A DNA stretch of 64,000 bases from Candidatus Binatia bacterium (GTDB lineage Bacteria; Desulfobacterota; Binatia; HRBIN30): NCBI GenBank assembly GCA_937925685.1, contig CALAMI010000012.1:123638-187637 (forward strand), given 5' to 3'. This document shows positions 1 to 10,059 of this stretch, in pieces (the first letter of the stretch is position 1; each line of letters starts with the position of its first letter). Made by a program: the position numbers and the translations under genes. The notes under the pieces were generated by a model that saw only the letters and a program-made list of their open reading frames with translations, was not told the DNA's origin and did not search any database.

Positions 1-1
1 G

Positions 2-337
2 GCTGACGCACCCCAGAGTGAGGTGCGGGCGGAGGCATCGCAGCAACGAGCCCCAGGACAAGACTTCCAGTTGGAATCGCCGCCACCTCCCCCGTCCATT
101 AACTTTGCCACCTTCGTTCTAAGCTTGAGTACGCAAGCCCTCGCACACCTGGGAGAAATTCCGGATCCTGTCACGCGTGAGGTCAAAACCGACCTGATAG
201 CGGCGAGCCAAATGATTGACATTCTAGCCATGCTCGAGCAGAAAACTCGCGGCAATCTTGACCCAGAGGAGACCCAGCTTTTAAAAAGCATTCTGTACGA
301 TTTGCGGCTGCGATACGTGGAAAAAACAAAAGCCTGA
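2..337 (+). CDS. DUF1844 family protein, 5' end outside the window
   Basis: Small acidic helical protein matching the DUF1844 pattern: a Pro-rich N-terminus, then INFATFVLSLSTQALAHLGE, then a DLIAASQMIDILAMLEQKT segment and a C-terminal helix ending in Lys/Ala. The family has no established biochemical role. The reading frame stays open to the left edge, so the real start probably lies outside. A GTG at 23 would give 104 residues. It lies 91 bases upstream of the HtrA protease in the same direction and may be cotranscribed with it. Family assignment rests on recalled sequence features only. Confidence 0.75.
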   Translation, partial: ADAPQSEVRAEASQQRAPGQDFQLESPPPPPSINFATFVLSLSTQALAHLGEIPDPVTREVKTDLIAASQMIDILAMLEQKTRGNLDPEETQLLKSILYDLRLRYVEKTKA

Positions 338-428
338 CGGGTACTACTTTGTTGCCGCAACGTGCGACGGCACCTGCTGCAAACGCTCCGCGACAAACGC
401 TGTGTTCAAAGAAGGAGGCTGACAAACT

Positions 429-1931
429 ATGGTTCGTAACGACCGCCCTGCGGCGGCCCTCGTCATTCTTGCATTGCTTGTTGGTGCCTTTGTCGTCCCT
501 GGCGCAAAGGCCATTAGCTTTTGGGGAGAATCCAGCTCGGCAACGCCGACCCCGCAACCGGAGCCTGCAGCACGAGCCCTGGTGCCTGAACGGGAACCCA
601 CCCCGTGTTTGCCGGACTTTGCTCATCTGGCGGAGAAGCTAAGCCCGGCGGTGGTCAACATTTCGACGTCATCGACGACGCCACTCGAAGGTCCTGGGCA
701 AATTTTTCCAGGGCCATTCGGCCGAGGTCCCGAAGAATTTTTCGAGCCGTTCGAGCGGTTTTTTGGGCGACCCCGCCAGTACCGCCAAAGGAGCCTAGGA
801 TCGGGCTTCATTATTAACCATGAGGGCTACATCCTCACCAACAACCACGTTGTCGAAAATGCCGATCAAATCACTGTGCGATTGGAAAATGAACAAGAAT
901 TCAAAGCGCGAATTATCGGCCGCGATCCTAAAACAGACATTGCGGTCATCAAAATCGACAATGTGCCAAACTTGGCCGTGGTTACAATGGGCGACTCCGA
1001 CAAGCTACGTGTGGGAGAGTGGGTGCTGGCAATTGGCAACCCATTTGGACTCGACCACACCGTGACGGCTGGCATTGTTTCCGCAAAAGGCCGTTATCTC
1101 GGGCAGGGGAGCTATGACCAATTCATTCAAACCGATGCCGCGATCAATCCCGGAAACTCTGGGGGGCCCCTGATCAACACCCAGGGGGAAGTGGTGGGCA
1201 TCAACACCGCCATTTTCACGCGCGGTGCCGGTAATATCGGTATCGGTTTTGCGATTCCGATCAACCTTGCCAAGGAACTGCTGCCAGAGTTGGAAGCAAA
1301 GGGCAAAGTGACCCGAGGCTGGCTTGGCGTGCTGATTCAGCGGGTGACACCCGACATTGCCGAGTCGCTTGGCTTGCCGAAACCGGAAGGAGCGCTTGTT
1401 GCCGATGTCGTTGATGACAGCCCAGCAGCAGAGGCAGGAATCAAGGTTGGAGACGTCATCCTGGAGTTCGACGGCCACACAATCAAGGAGTCCAATGAAC
1501 TTCCACTCCTCGTCGCCCGGACTGCGGTAGGCAAAGTTGTCAAAGTCAAGTTGCTCCGAAATAACAATCCAGTAACTGTAGAGGTCAAAGTCGGCGAGCT
1601 GAAGGAAGAGGAGACTGCCGGCGAGCCGTCAGGACGCGCCGGAGAAGAACTGGGCATGACGGTCCAGCCCCTCACTCCGGATGTTGCCGAATCGCTCGGC
1701 CTGAGCCGCGACCTCAAGGGCATGCTGGTGGCCCGGGTAGAGCCAGGTAGCCCGGCCGAGGAAGCAGGGCTACGCCGCGGGGACGTGATCCTCGAAGTGA
1801 ACCGCGAACCGGTCAAGGACCTCGCTTCGTACCGCAAGGCTCTCAAGGCCGCAGCTGGCAAGAAGACGGTACTGTTGCTCGTACGCCGTGGCGAGAACAC
1901 GATTTTCATCGCAGTTAAACGGGAGAGTTAA
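429..1931 (+). CDS. degP: HtrA/DegP-type periplasmic serine protease
   Basis: Envelope quality-control serine protease and chaperone of the Do/DegQ type. The 500-residue product has an N-terminal hydrophobic signal segment (about residues 10-28), then a trypsin-like domain with the triad visible as His140 (NNHVVENA), Asp170 (DPKTDIAVIK) and Ser244 (GNSGGPL). Two PDZ domains follow, around residues 300-390 and 410-495, each with the GSPAEEAG/DSPAAEAG plus GDVIL pattern. Length and order match two-PDZ Do proteases. The ATG is preceded by AGGAGG at 413-418. It sits between DUF1844 and a peptidoglycan synthase, consistent with an envelope-maintenance cluster. Confidence 0.95.
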   Translation: MVRNDRPAAALVILALLVGAFVVPGAKAISFWGESSSATPTPQPEPAARALVPEREPTPCLPDFAHLAEKLSPAVVNISTSSTTPLEGPGQIFPGPFGRGPEEFFEPFERFFGRPRQYRQRSLGSGFIINHEGYILTNNHVVENADQITVRLENEQEFKARIIGRDPKTDIAVIKIDNVPNLAVVTMGDSDKLRVGEWVLAIGNPFGLDHTVTAGIVSAKGRYLGQGSYDQFIQTDAAINPGNSGGPLINTQGEVVGINTAIFTRGAGNIGIGFAIPINLAKELLPELEAKGKVTRGWLGVLIQRVTPDIAESLGLPKPEGALVADVVDDSPAAEAGIKVGDVILEFDGHTIKESNELPLLVARTAVGKVVKVKLLRNNNPVTVEVKVGELKEEETAGEPSGRAGEELGMTVQPLTPDVAESLGLSRDLKGMLVARVEPGSPAEEAGLRRGDVILEVNREPVKDLASYRKALKAAAGKKTVLLLVRRGENTIFIAVKRES

Positions 1932-1985
1932 CTGTTCGTTTGCTCCCTGCTCTCGTGTCCCAGCACGCAGGCAGGGATAACAACA

Positions 1986-4304
1986 ATGTCGATCCGGCGC
2001 TGGGTCTACGGCGTTCTCGCAGCCGCTACCGTGTTCCTGTGGGGCAGCGGAGTTGTCGTAGGGTGGTGGTACATCCGCGGACTTCAACGAGACATCTGCG
2101 AACGCTTTCGCAACCACACCTGGCGGATTGCGTCCAAAGTGTACGCCGATTCGTACCTCGTCTATCCCGGAATCGATGTGACTGCCTCTGGGCTTCGCGA
2201 TCGCCTCCTCGAGCTGGGGTACGAGGAAGAAGCCACCGAACCCGAGCGCCCGGGGACGTTCTCGACCCGCGACGGCGATTCGTGGACTCTTTATTTACCA
2301 TCCTTTTCTCGCTTCCGCGAAAGTCCACAACGGGTGCGCTTCGAACTAGCCGGTAAGCAGGTCGCCCGCATCGTCGATATAGAGTCTGGCCAGGAGCTTG
2401 CCGCCGTCGAGCTGGAGCCAGCACTTTTGTCCGGCTTGTACTCGGGGGAGTGGGAGGAGCGACGTATTGTCAGCCTAGGAGAAGTTCCCCCACTGTTGAT
2501 TCAAGCCATTCTCGACACTGAGGACCAACGGTTTTTCCAGCACCACGGGGTGGACGTCTACGGCATTTTACGAGCCTTATGGGCCAACATGCGGGCGGGC
2601 CGTGTCATCGAGGGTGGAAGTACCCTGACCCAACAACTTATGAAGAATTTCTTCCTCGACCACGAGCGCACTTTGCGACGCAAAATGCAAGAAGCCCTGA
2701 TGGCTTTTTTGGTGGAGCGGGAATTCACCAAAGACGAAATCCTGGAAAACTACCTCAACGAAATCTACCTCGGGCAACGGGGGGCACAAGCAATCCATGG
2801 GGTCTGGGAAGCCAGTCAATTCTACTTCGGAAAAGCACCTCAGGACCTCACCGTAGCCGAGATCGCCTTGATTGCTGGCTTGATTCGTGGCCCGAATCTC
2901 TACTCTCCTCACCGCGACCGGCAGCGGGCCATTCGACGCCGCAACCACGTGCTGCATCGGATGCTGCGTGCTGGGCACATCGATCAACCCACTTACGAGC
3001 ACGCTTTGGCAGAACCCCTGCGCCTTGCGCCCTATGTGTTACGTACGCGCGATGCCCCGTATTTTTCCGACTTCGTTCGCCAGCAGCTCGGCGAGCTTTA
3101 CCCGGCCGAGATTTTGTTCAACGAGGGTCTGCGGGTCTTCACCACCCTGGACCTCCACCTCCAACGGCTCGCGGAGGAAGCGGTCAGCCGCGGTCTCGAG
3201 CAACTCGAGCGTCGCTATCCGTGGCTCCACCAGGCTGCGGAGGAAGGCGACGCGGTTCAAGCCTGTCTCCTAGCCGTTCAGCCTCAAACAGGCTTCATTC
3301 GCGCCATGGTGGGGGGCCGGGACTATCGTGTGTCGCAGTTCAACCGCTGTACCCAAGCCGCGCGTCAGCCTGGATCGGTCTTTAAGCCCATCGTCTACGC
3401 AGCTGCATTGCGAGCGACGCGGGACAATCCACGTCCCTTGCTGCCAACGACTGCACTCGAGGACGCCCCGTTTTCTTGGCCCTACGACAACAAGACGTGG
3501 AGTCCTTCCAATTACAACGAGCGTTACCTCGGTTGGGTCACCGTGCGCACGGCCTTAGAGCAGTCGCTCAATGCAGCCACGGCCCGCTTAGCGTTTGAGG
3601 TTGGTCTGCCCGAAATCCTCGCTACCGCCCGCGACTTAGGGATCACCAGCCCCTTGCCAGCCTACCCATCCGTCGTCCTTGGCTCTGCCGAGACCAGTCC
3701 CTTCGAAATCGCTCAAGCGTATGCTGTCTTCGCCAACGGGGGAGTGCGCACTCGCCCGCTGGCACTCCGTCGGGTCACCGACCGCAGCGGAGTTTCCCTG
3801 GAACGAAGACCCATCGAGGTCGAATCCGTATTGCCACCGGATACGGCGTTTATCGTCACTCATATGCTGACCGGTGTCCTGGACCGCGGCACAGGCGCTC
3901 GCGCTCGCAAGCTTGGTTTTCTTCGAACGGCAGCCGGCAAGACCGGGACGACGAACGACTACCAAGATGCATGGTTCGTCGGCTACACGCCCGAGCTGCT
4001 TGCGGTCGTCTGGGTCGGCTTCGACAGCCGGCGGTTGTTGGGACTCTCCGGCGCGCAAGGGGCGCTGCCGATTTGGGTGGAGTTCATGAAACGGGCGACG
4101 AGCGGTTTACCAGCAAGCGAGTTCGTCCCACCACCGAACATTCGCCTCGTCCGAATCGACCCTCAGTCGGGGGAACTGGCCACCGCGAACTGCCCCGCAA
4201 CTCTCCTCGAGGCGTTTTACGCAGGCCATGTTCCGGCACACGTTTGCGCTATGCATGAAGAGGTACCGACGAACGGCTCCGTACCGCCACCCGCGTTGCC
4301 GTGA
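1986..4304 (+). CDS. mrcB: Class A penicillin-binding protein, PBP1b-like
   Basis: Bifunctional peptidoglycan glycosyltransferase/transpeptidase anchored in the inner membrane. It has one N-terminal membrane helix (about residues 7-30), a UB2H-like segment (YPGIDVTASGLRDRLLELGY) typical of PBP1b, a GT51 domain with catalytic Glu179 in DTEDQRFFQHHG and the GGSTLTQQLMKN motif, and a transpeptidase domain with Ser464-x-x-Lys467 (GSVFKP), an SLN motif and Lys652-Thr-Gly (AGKTGT). The length of 772 residues is normal. In Gammaproteobacteria UB2H binds the activator LpoB; no such partner is visible here. It starts 54 bases after the HtrA gene. Confidence 0.95.
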   Translation: MSIRRWVYGVLAAATVFLWGSGVVVGWWYIRGLQRDICERFRNHTWRIASKVYADSYLVYPGIDVTASGLRDRLLELGYEEEATEPERPGTFSTRDGDSWTLYLPSFSRFRESPQRVRFELAGKQVARIVDIESGQELAAVELEPALLSGLYSGEWEERRIVSLGEVPPLLIQAILDTEDQRFFQHHGVDVYGILRALWANMRAGRVIEGGSTLTQQLMKNFFLDHERTLRRKMQEALMAFLVEREFTKDEILENYLNEIYLGQRGAQAIHGVWEASQFYFGKAPQDLTVAEIALIAGLIRGPNLYSPHRDRQRAIRRRNHVLHRMLRAGHIDQPTYEHALAEPLRLAPYVLRTRDAPYFSDFVRQQLGELYPAEILFNEGLRVFTTLDLHLQRLAEEAVSRGLEQLERRYPWLHQAAEEGDAVQACLLAVQPQTGFIRAMVGGRDYRVSQFNRCTQAARQPGSVFKPIVYAAALRATRDNPRPLLPTTALEDAPFSWPYDNKTWSPSNYNERYLGWVTVRTALEQSLNAATARLAFEVGLPEILATARDLGITSPLPAYPSVVLGSAETSPFEIAQAYAVFANGGVRTRPLALRRVTDRSGVSLERRPIEVESVLPPDTAFIVTHMLTGVLDRGTGARARKLGFLRTAAGKTGTTNDYQDAWFVGYTPELLAVVWVGFDSRRLLGLSGAQGALPIWVEFMKRATSGLPASEFVPPPNIRLVRIDPQSGELATANCPATLLEAFYAGHVPAHVCAMHEEVPTNGSVPPPALP

Positions 4305-4353
4305 ACGCAGCAAACTCCCTCGGCAGCGCACGCTTTACTCCATGCCAGAACCC

Positions 4354-6354
4354 TCACCCGCGGGGGCCAACCTGCTCGCCCTCGTTTGCCAAAGGAACGC
4401 GCACCTGCACCACAGTCCTCACGATGTCCTCCACGATCTCCGTCAGTGTTGCCTGCCCCGGCGTGTAGATGCCAGCGACACCCGCGCGCCGCAACGCATC
4501 GTGATCTTGCTCGGGGATAATGCCCCCGACGAACACTGGCACATCGTTCAAACCTTTCTGTCGCAATAACTCCATGACTCGGGGCACGAGGGTTAGATGA
4601 GATCCAGAGTGGATCGACAGCCCAACCGCATCTACATCTTCTTGCAGAGCGGACTCGGCAATTTGTTCCGGCGTTAAGCGAATGCCATCGTAGATCACTT
4701 CGATTCCCGCTTCCTTGGCGCGGACGGCAATTTGCTCGGCGCCGTTGGAATGGCCATCGAGCCCGGGTTTGGCAATCAACAACCGCAACGGATGGCCAAG
4801 GCTCTCGGCTGCGCGTTGGGTGTGCGCGCGTAACGCTGCCAGACGCTCCCCATCCGCAGCGAAGGTCACTCCTTGTATACCGGTGGGGGCGCGGTACTCC
4901 CCGAACACCTTGCGCAATGCCGCTGCCCACTCTCCGGTGGTGACGCCTGCATGTGCCGCGCGAATCGAAGCAGGCATGATATTCGTGCCATTCCGTGCCG
5001 CCTCTTCCAAAGCACGCACGGCAGCCTCGACTTCCGAACCGCTGCGCTTGGAACGGAACGCTCGCAAACGTTCGACTTGCCGCCTCTCAGCTTCGGGGTC
5101 GACCACCAAAATCGCGTGGGCACCCCCACTCTCCAACAACGGCGAGGGCTCATGCTCGGTGAACTTGTTGACGCCAACGACGACAATTTCTCCCGACTCG
5201 ATCTTACGCTGGCGCTCCGCATGGCTTGCCACGAGCGCCCGCTTCATCGCTTCGATGGCGGTGTTCGGATCACCAATGGCCAAGAGGCGCTCGAGTTCGC
5301 CGCGGGCAGCTTGCATTAGCTCCGTCACTTTGCGCTCGACCACCATGGAGCCGGCAAAGATATCCTCGTCGTACTCGAGCAAATCCGTCTCGTACGCCAA
5401 CACCTGCTGGATCCGCAGCGACCATTGTTGGTCCCACGGCCTCGGCAATCCAAGGGCTTCGTTCCACGCGGGCAATTGGATCGAGCGGGCTCGAGCTTCT
5501 TTTGAGAGGGTTACGGCAAGCATCTCTAACACGATTCTTTGTACGTTATTTTCGGGCTGTTGGGCCGTCAGGCCCAAAGAATTCACTTGAACCCCGTAGC
5601 GAAAGCGGCGTTTCACCGGATCTTCGACACCGTAACGCTCCCTGGTCAACTCATCCCAAAGACGGGTAAATGCCTTGAGCTTGCACATTTCCTCGATGAA
5701 GCGGATACCTGCGTTGACGAAAAATGACATGGCACCGATCACGTCGGACATGGAAACGCCCGGCCGTTGGCGCACGCGGTCGAGCACGGCACACGCATTA
5801 GCCAGGGTGAAGGCGATTTCCTGAACCGGTGTCGCACCAGCCTCTTGTAAGTGGTAGCTGCACACATTCATCGGGTTCCATTTCGGAATGTGCTGGACCG
5901 TGTACTCGATCACATCCACGGTTAGCCGCAGCGACGGCTCGGGCGGAAAAACGTAAGTACCGCGCGCCAGGAACTCCTTGAGGATGTCGTTTTGGGTCGT
6001 GCCTCGGAGCACGCGTGGGTCGGTGCCTTGACGCTCGGCAACCGCCACATACAAGGCAAGCAACCACGCGGCCGTGGCGTTGATGGTCATCGACGTATTC
6101 ATCTTTGCCACGGGAATTTGGTCGAAGAGGAGTTCCATGTCCTCGATGTGGCAAATCGGGACTCCCACCTTTCCCACCTCGCCGACCGCCATCGGGTGGT
6201 CGGAGTCGTAACCGGTTTGCGTTGGAAGGTCGAAGGCAATGCTCAAGCCGGTTTGCCCCTTCGCCAAATTTCGGCGAAAAAGTTCATTTGCAGCACGGGG
6301 GTCGGTATGGCCTGCGTAGGTCCGCATCAGCCAAGGTTCTTCTCGTCGAGCCAT
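4354..6354 (-). CDS. meaA: Ethylmalonyl-CoA mutase-like protein (MeaA), B12-dependent
   Basis: Adenosylcobalamin-dependent acyl-CoA mutase with the substrate (TIM-barrel) and B12 domains in one 666-residue chain. The barrel carries RTYAGH, GLSIAFDLPTQTGYDSDHP, KWNPMNVCSYHLQEAGATP and LPRPWDQQWSLR, which match MeaA/ethylmalonyl-CoA mutases better than methylmalonyl-CoA mutase as I recall those families. The C-terminal B12 domain has Asp533-x-His535-x-x-Gly538 (LDGHSNG), His being the lower cobalt ligand. The ATG at 6354 is preferred over one 48 bases upstream because homologues begin just before PWLMRTYAGH and an AAGG lies upstream. Ethylmalonyl-CoA mutase acts in the ethylmalonyl-CoA pathway of acetyl-CoA assimilation. 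The other pathway genes are not in the window. Confidence 0.88.
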   Translation of the reverse strand: MARREEPWLMRTYAGHTDPRAANELFRRNLAKGQTGLSIAFDLPTQTGYDSDHPMAVGEVGKVGVPICHIEDMELLFDQIPVAKMNTSMTINATAAWLLALYVAVAERQGTDPRVLRGTTQNDILKEFLARGTYVFPPEPSLRLTVDVIEYTVQHIPKWNPMNVCSYHLQEAGATPVQEIAFTLANACAVLDRVRQRPGVSMSDVIGAMSFFVNAGIRFIEEMCKLKAFTRLWDELTRERYGVEDPVKRRFRYGVQVNSLGLTAQQPENNVQRIVLEMLAVTLSKEARARSIQLPAWNEALGLPRPWDQQWSLRIQQVLAYETDLLEYDEDIFAGSMVVERKVTELMQAARGELERLLAIGDPNTAIEAMKRALVASHAERQRKIESGEIVVVGVNKFTEHEPSPLLESGGAHAILVVDPEAERRQVERLRAFRSKRSGSEVEAAVRALEEAARNGTNIMPASIRAAHAGVTTGEWAAALRKVFGEYRAPTGIQGVTFAADGERLAALRAHTQRAAESLGHPLRLLIAKPGLDGHSNGAEQIAVRAKEAGIEVIYDGIRLTPEQIAESALQEDVDAVGLSIHSGSHLTLVPRVMELLRQKGLNDVPVFVGGIIPEQDHDALRRAGVAGIYTPGQATLTEIVEDIVRTVVQVRVPLANEGEQVGPRG

Positions 6355-6990
6355 AACAACTACCTTATCAAGTGGGCTGTTCACGCGGCAAGCAGGAATC
6401 AATTCCCCAATCGAAGTTGACGCTAGGGGCTCGCCTACAGGGGCTCGAGGCGCAAGCCCCGTGCCCCAGCGAAAGAAAAACCTACAGGCGTGGAGTCATT
6501 GCACCCGCCGGAGATTCGGCCACGACGCTTCGAGGCCACCTTCGCTGCGGCGCGATGCTTTCGGACGCACTCCCGTGCGCCCCTAGCGGCCTTCGGGCCA
6601 CGCTCTGGTCGGCTCGCCCTGTCCGCTATGCGTGTCCCGCGGTCTCGTCCCCTCCCCTTGCGGCGAGAGGCTGGAGATGAGGGCCACGCGCGATCCACAG
6701 CAATGCGCGTTGCCATGGGAACGGGGGCGCATTGCCATACGCTCCTACGGACCGCGGGAACGCACGTGGCGGTGGAAACAACGGGCGGGCACGCAGCTAC
6801 TCCCTTACATCCGCGGATACGGTGGTGATCGCCACAGCAGCGGGCAAACTGCCACGCGGTGACTGCATCTACCCAGGGCTTCGGGCCGCCCGCTCCCACT
6901 CGGAGAGGGTACCCAGGATTCTCTTCGGCTGGGCAATTGGGCGCGTTCTGGCGAGGCCGGTGATCCCGATTCGCCACGGTATCGACACAT
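6355..6990. other. Intergenic region with repeat-like debris
   Basis: No convincing gene on either strand. The stretch contains a GGGGCT...AGCCCC inverted repeat at 6440-6460, a segment at about 6648-6683 of the sort often seen as dispersed intergenic repeats (CCCCTTGCGGCGAGAGGCTG followed by GAGATGAGGG), and one copy of the TGCC-loop hairpin family at 6725-6750. The 100-200 codon frames crossing it are Arg/Pro-rich, lack recognisable motifs and overlap one another. Confidence 0.6.
6725..6750 (+). repeat. Dispersed intergenic hairpin, copy 1
   Basis: Left arm GGGCGCAT (6725-6732), loop TGCC, right arm ATACGCTC, then CTACGG. The arms pair with one mismatch and one G-T pair. It has the same loop and flank as the copies near 30.5, 60.5 and 63.3 kb. 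Confidence 0.65.
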
Positions 6991-9480
6991 TCACCGAGTA
7001 CTGGTTCTCCCTCGAGATCGCAGCAACGCGCCCAATCCAAGTAGCCCTAGCATGGCAACCAGTAGTCCCATCCACCGATCCTGACCCACTGACACCGGTG
7101 CCACGCACCGCGTACTTGTGGCACAACTTCGGTCGGCACAGTCGACCAAGCCGTTCCCGTCGTTGTCAAAGCCATCACTGCACGCAAAGTCGCCCGCTTG
7201 GTTTTCGAAAAGGGACAATGTGGGCGTCACTGTTGGTGTGGTGCTTGGGGTCGTCGTATTCGTTGGAGTACGCGTCGGCGTCACCGTCGCTGTGGTGCTT
7301 GGGGTCGTCGTGTTCGTTGGGCTCGGCGTCGGCGTCTCTGTGGGGGTAAAGATAGGGGTCGGAGAATCCGTAGGTGTCGGAGATGGAGTTTCCGTTGCAG
7401 TAACCGTCAGCGCCTCGGTTGCTGACGGTGTCGGTGAAACTGTGCCTGAAAGCGTGGGAGTCAGTGACGGTGTACTCGTTAGCGCGGTCGGGGTCGGTTC
7501 CGTGGGAGTCGGAGAAGCCTCTTGCGCCGTTTCGAACGCAAACACGTATGCCGAACCCTGGTCCTCTGGATTAATATCGTCCCCGGGTGCCCCACCAACG
7601 ATCGTACTACCGTCAATACCCACCGCTCTACCCAAACCGTCGAATGCAGCCCCGTCTGTAGCAAGAAGTTTCACCGTCTCGCTCAGCAACCCCACCCAAC
7701 CACCGCCCGGTTTGCCAAACACGTACAGCGCTCCCTGAGCTGAATTGGCGCCAACGTCGGCAGCCGAAGCCCCCACGACCACTGTGTCTGAGAAGATACC
7801 GACTGAAGTACCGAAGCTAAATACGGTTTGGCTGTCAGAGGCCGTAAGAGCTGCACTCTCGAAGAACGAGCCCGAGGGTGTCCAACCTCCACTTGGTTGC
7901 ACGTATACGTATGCCATCCCTGTGCCCCCTGTTGACAAACTCACGTTACTGGCGCCCACAACCACGGTCCCACCAGAGATCGCTACGGCAACACCAAACC
8001 AGTCATCGGTATGGCACGTCGCCTGCCGTAGCGTTGCAGTTTGATTCAACGTTCCCGCCCAACCCGAGGTTGGCTTCACGAATACGTAAGCCTTCCCCGT
8101 GTCGGAACACGCGCTCAGGTCCACGAACGGGGCGCCAGCCACTACTTGATCGCCGGAAATCGCAACGGATGTCCCCAACTCGTCGTCTTCTGCACCGTCG
8201 GATGCCACAAGCTTCGCAGTCTGGGTTAACGTACCCACCCAGCCGGTAGCGGGCTTTACAAAAACATAAGCGGCTCCCTTATCGTTGGAAAAACTGAGCG
8301 GGGCGCCCACCACGACCACATCGCCCGAGATTCCGACAGAGCCTCCAAACCAATCCCCTGCTTGGCCGTCACCAGCAATCAGTTTTGCGTTTTGCGAAAT
8401 GGTTCCCGCCCACCCCGCGGCGGGTTTTACGAACACGTACGCGGCACCTCGATTTAAGTTCCCGCTTGTATCGTGCGTTGGTGCGCCAACCACGATCACA
8501 TTCCCATCAATCGCCACGGAGTCACCAAATCGGTCCCCCACGCCACCATCCGACGGGTTTAGGGTTGCGCTCTCGGTCATATCGGCCCAGCCACTACTTG
8601 GCTTGACGAACACATAGGCTCGGCCGGCGCTCCCCGAGAAAGGTTTGGGTGCACCGACCACAATCACGTCACCAGAGACGGCAGCGGCCGTACCAAAAAA
8701 ATCCGACTCGGCCCCATCCGATGCGGTTAACTTGGCCTTTTGCACCCAGGGATCGATCGTAATTGGGTACGCGGCCTCGCGATGATCAACCTCGATCGTA
8801 AGCTTGCCCTCGGCTACTTCAAGGTGTGCGGGCAAGCCCAAACCCCGAGCATCCCAGGCCGTAAGCCCACGATATGCCAACACTGGCTTTGCCCCTGCCC
8901 GCCGCCATAGCAGAGAGCGACGGTCTGCTTGAACGACAGGCTGGAGCGTGCCCGCGTATTGCAACTCGACCCGCAGTGGTTCACCAGCACGATCCGCACC
9001 CGCCGGCCCCGTGATGGTGAAGCCCTGCTGCAGTCCAATAGGGCTGTTGACCCACCACTCCGTCACTGTGCCGCAGCGGAATTCAAGGTAATTTCCATCT
9101 ACCCTGGGGTTTGCATGCGCTTGGTGCGGTTCTTCCGACGATAAGCCCCGGTGTCTGCAGCTTGGGCGCCGCAGTACTAGTCTGTCGCCCCCGAGAATCA
9201 CTTGCACTTCGTCGCCGTGGAAGATCGCCTGCAGCCCATGGCGCTCGTTTTGAGCTACCACGCGATCGCCCGAGGCGGACGTTTTGGCGTGGTACGGTGG
9301 CAAGCTCCGTCCCAACGCGCGTGCAATTGCCATCCCCGCTTCGGGCGGAAGGTTCCAGCGAGGCCTCATTGGAAGCTGTGTTTGCGGGCCAGCTGCCGGG
9401 GACGTACTCGGAACAAAGCCCCCTGCATGCGCAACTGCCAAGGCTCGTGCAATGAACGCAACCAACCGGACTTTGGGCAT
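6991..9480 (-). CDS. Secreted FG-GAP repeat protein with Thr-Pro linker and C-terminal anchor
   Basis: An 829-residue surface protein. It has an N-terminal signal-like segment (about residues 1-30), a region of unknown fold (30-210), and roughly seven FG-GAP-type repeats (210-640) built on DxFGxSVAISGDxVVVGAP...GxAYVFVKP..GW, expected to form a beta-propeller. A Thr/Pro/Ser linker follows (about 650-765), then a cysteine-bearing [20 protein letters not shown] segment. A hydrophobic helix ending in [11 protein letters not shown] resembles a tripartite cell-surface sorting signal. AGGAGG lies 9 bases before the ATG. It stands alone between MeaA and the 3-hydroxyacyl-CoA dehydrogenase. Function is unknown; adhesion or surface binding is inference. 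Confidence 0.85.
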   Translation of the reverse strand: MPKVRLVAFIARALAVAHAGGFVPSTSPAAGPQTQLPMRPRWNLPPEAGMAIARALGRSLPPYHAKTSASGDRVVAQNERHGLQAIFHGDEVQVILGGDRLVLRRPSCRHRGLSSEEPHQAHANPRVDGNYLEFRCGTVTEWWVNSPIGLQQGFTITGPAGADRAGEPLRVELQYAGTLQPVVQADRRSLLWRRAGAKPVLAYRGLTAWDARGLGLPAHLEVAEGKLTIEVDHREAAYPITIDPWVQKAKLTASDGAESDFFGTAAAVSGDVIVVGAPKPFSGSAGRAYVFVKPSSGWADMTESATLNPSDGGVGDRFGDSVAIDGNVIVVGAPTHDTSGNLNRGAAYVFVKPAAGWAGTISQNAKLIAGDGQAGDWFGGSVGISGDVVVVGAPLSFSNDKGAAYVFVKPATGWVGTLTQTAKLVASDGAEDDELGTSVAISGDQVVAGAPFVDLSACSDTGKAYVFVKPTSGWAGTLNQTATLRQATCHTDDWFGVAVAISGGTVVVGASNVSLSTGGTGMAYVYVQPSGGWTPSGSFFESAALTASDSQTVFSFGTSVGIFSDTVVVGASAADVGANSAQGALYVFGKPGGGWVGLLSETVKLLATDGAAFDGLGRAVGIDGSTIVGGAPGDDINPEDQGSAYVFAFETAQEASPTPTEPTPTALTSTPSLTPTLSGTVSPTPSATEALTVTATETPSPTPTDSPTPIFTPTETPTPSPTNTTTPSTTATVTPTRTPTNTTTPSTTPTVTPTLSLFENQAGDFACSDGFDNDGNGLVDCADRSCATSTRCVAPVSVGQDRWMGLLVAMLGLLGLGALLRSRGRTSTR
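7205..7525 (-). repeat. Thr-Pro-rich coding repeat (linker of the FG-GAP protein)
   Basis: Low-complexity coding DNA for the T/P/S linker. It includes an internal near-identical pair of about 32 bases at 7235-7266 and 7290-7321, evidence of recent internal duplication. Open frames on the + strand here are Val/Gly-rich shadows. Confidence 0.8.
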
Positions 9481-10059
9481 GACCTCGCCTCCTCTCGACT
9501 CGAAGCGGCGAAGCCGATGCGTCTAATGACGAGCCCACAGAGACCCACCGCCTCGCGCCCGCAACGGCGAACGCGACAATGTTCCCTGTTGTGCTTTCCA
9601 AAAGAACCGAGGCCGTTGCCTACTACGCCTGCTCGCCGTCAGTCAAGTGGCCAGCCCATAGCTGCAGCGACTTGTTACGGATGTTCGCAAGCGTGCTTTC
9701 CCACCACCACTGCCCCCGGGGTTGAAATTTCTCTGCATACGAACTGCTACTTCCGGGGCGCACAACGCCGGCGGTCGCTTTGGCGCAGCGGTCAGCGTAC
9801 GAACCCGGAAAAGCTCAGTCTCGGCTTCCGGCGCGATCTCGTTCCCGCGAGTCGCTCCTAACAGAGGCGCGCGCCGCTTAACACGGAAGAGGTCACACGG
9901 ACGTAAGCTCCGCGCAGCAAACATCTCGAACCCGTTGGCCGCAGCGACGGTGGCTTTTACGCGATGGTTGTTCGAGTGAGATCCTAGACCTTGTCAGAGC
10001 GCGGCAAACGTGCCAGTAACCGTAAACTTTTCGAACTCCACCATCGGGGGATGCGGTTC
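9481..10059. other. Intergenic region between divergent genes, nothing recognised
   Basis: About 580 bases separating the divergently read FG-GAP gene and the 3-hydroxyacyl-CoA dehydrogenase. Frames on both strands lack motifs and plausible ribosome sites. Promoters for both genes must lie here, but no clear -35/-10 pair stands out. Confidence 0.5.
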
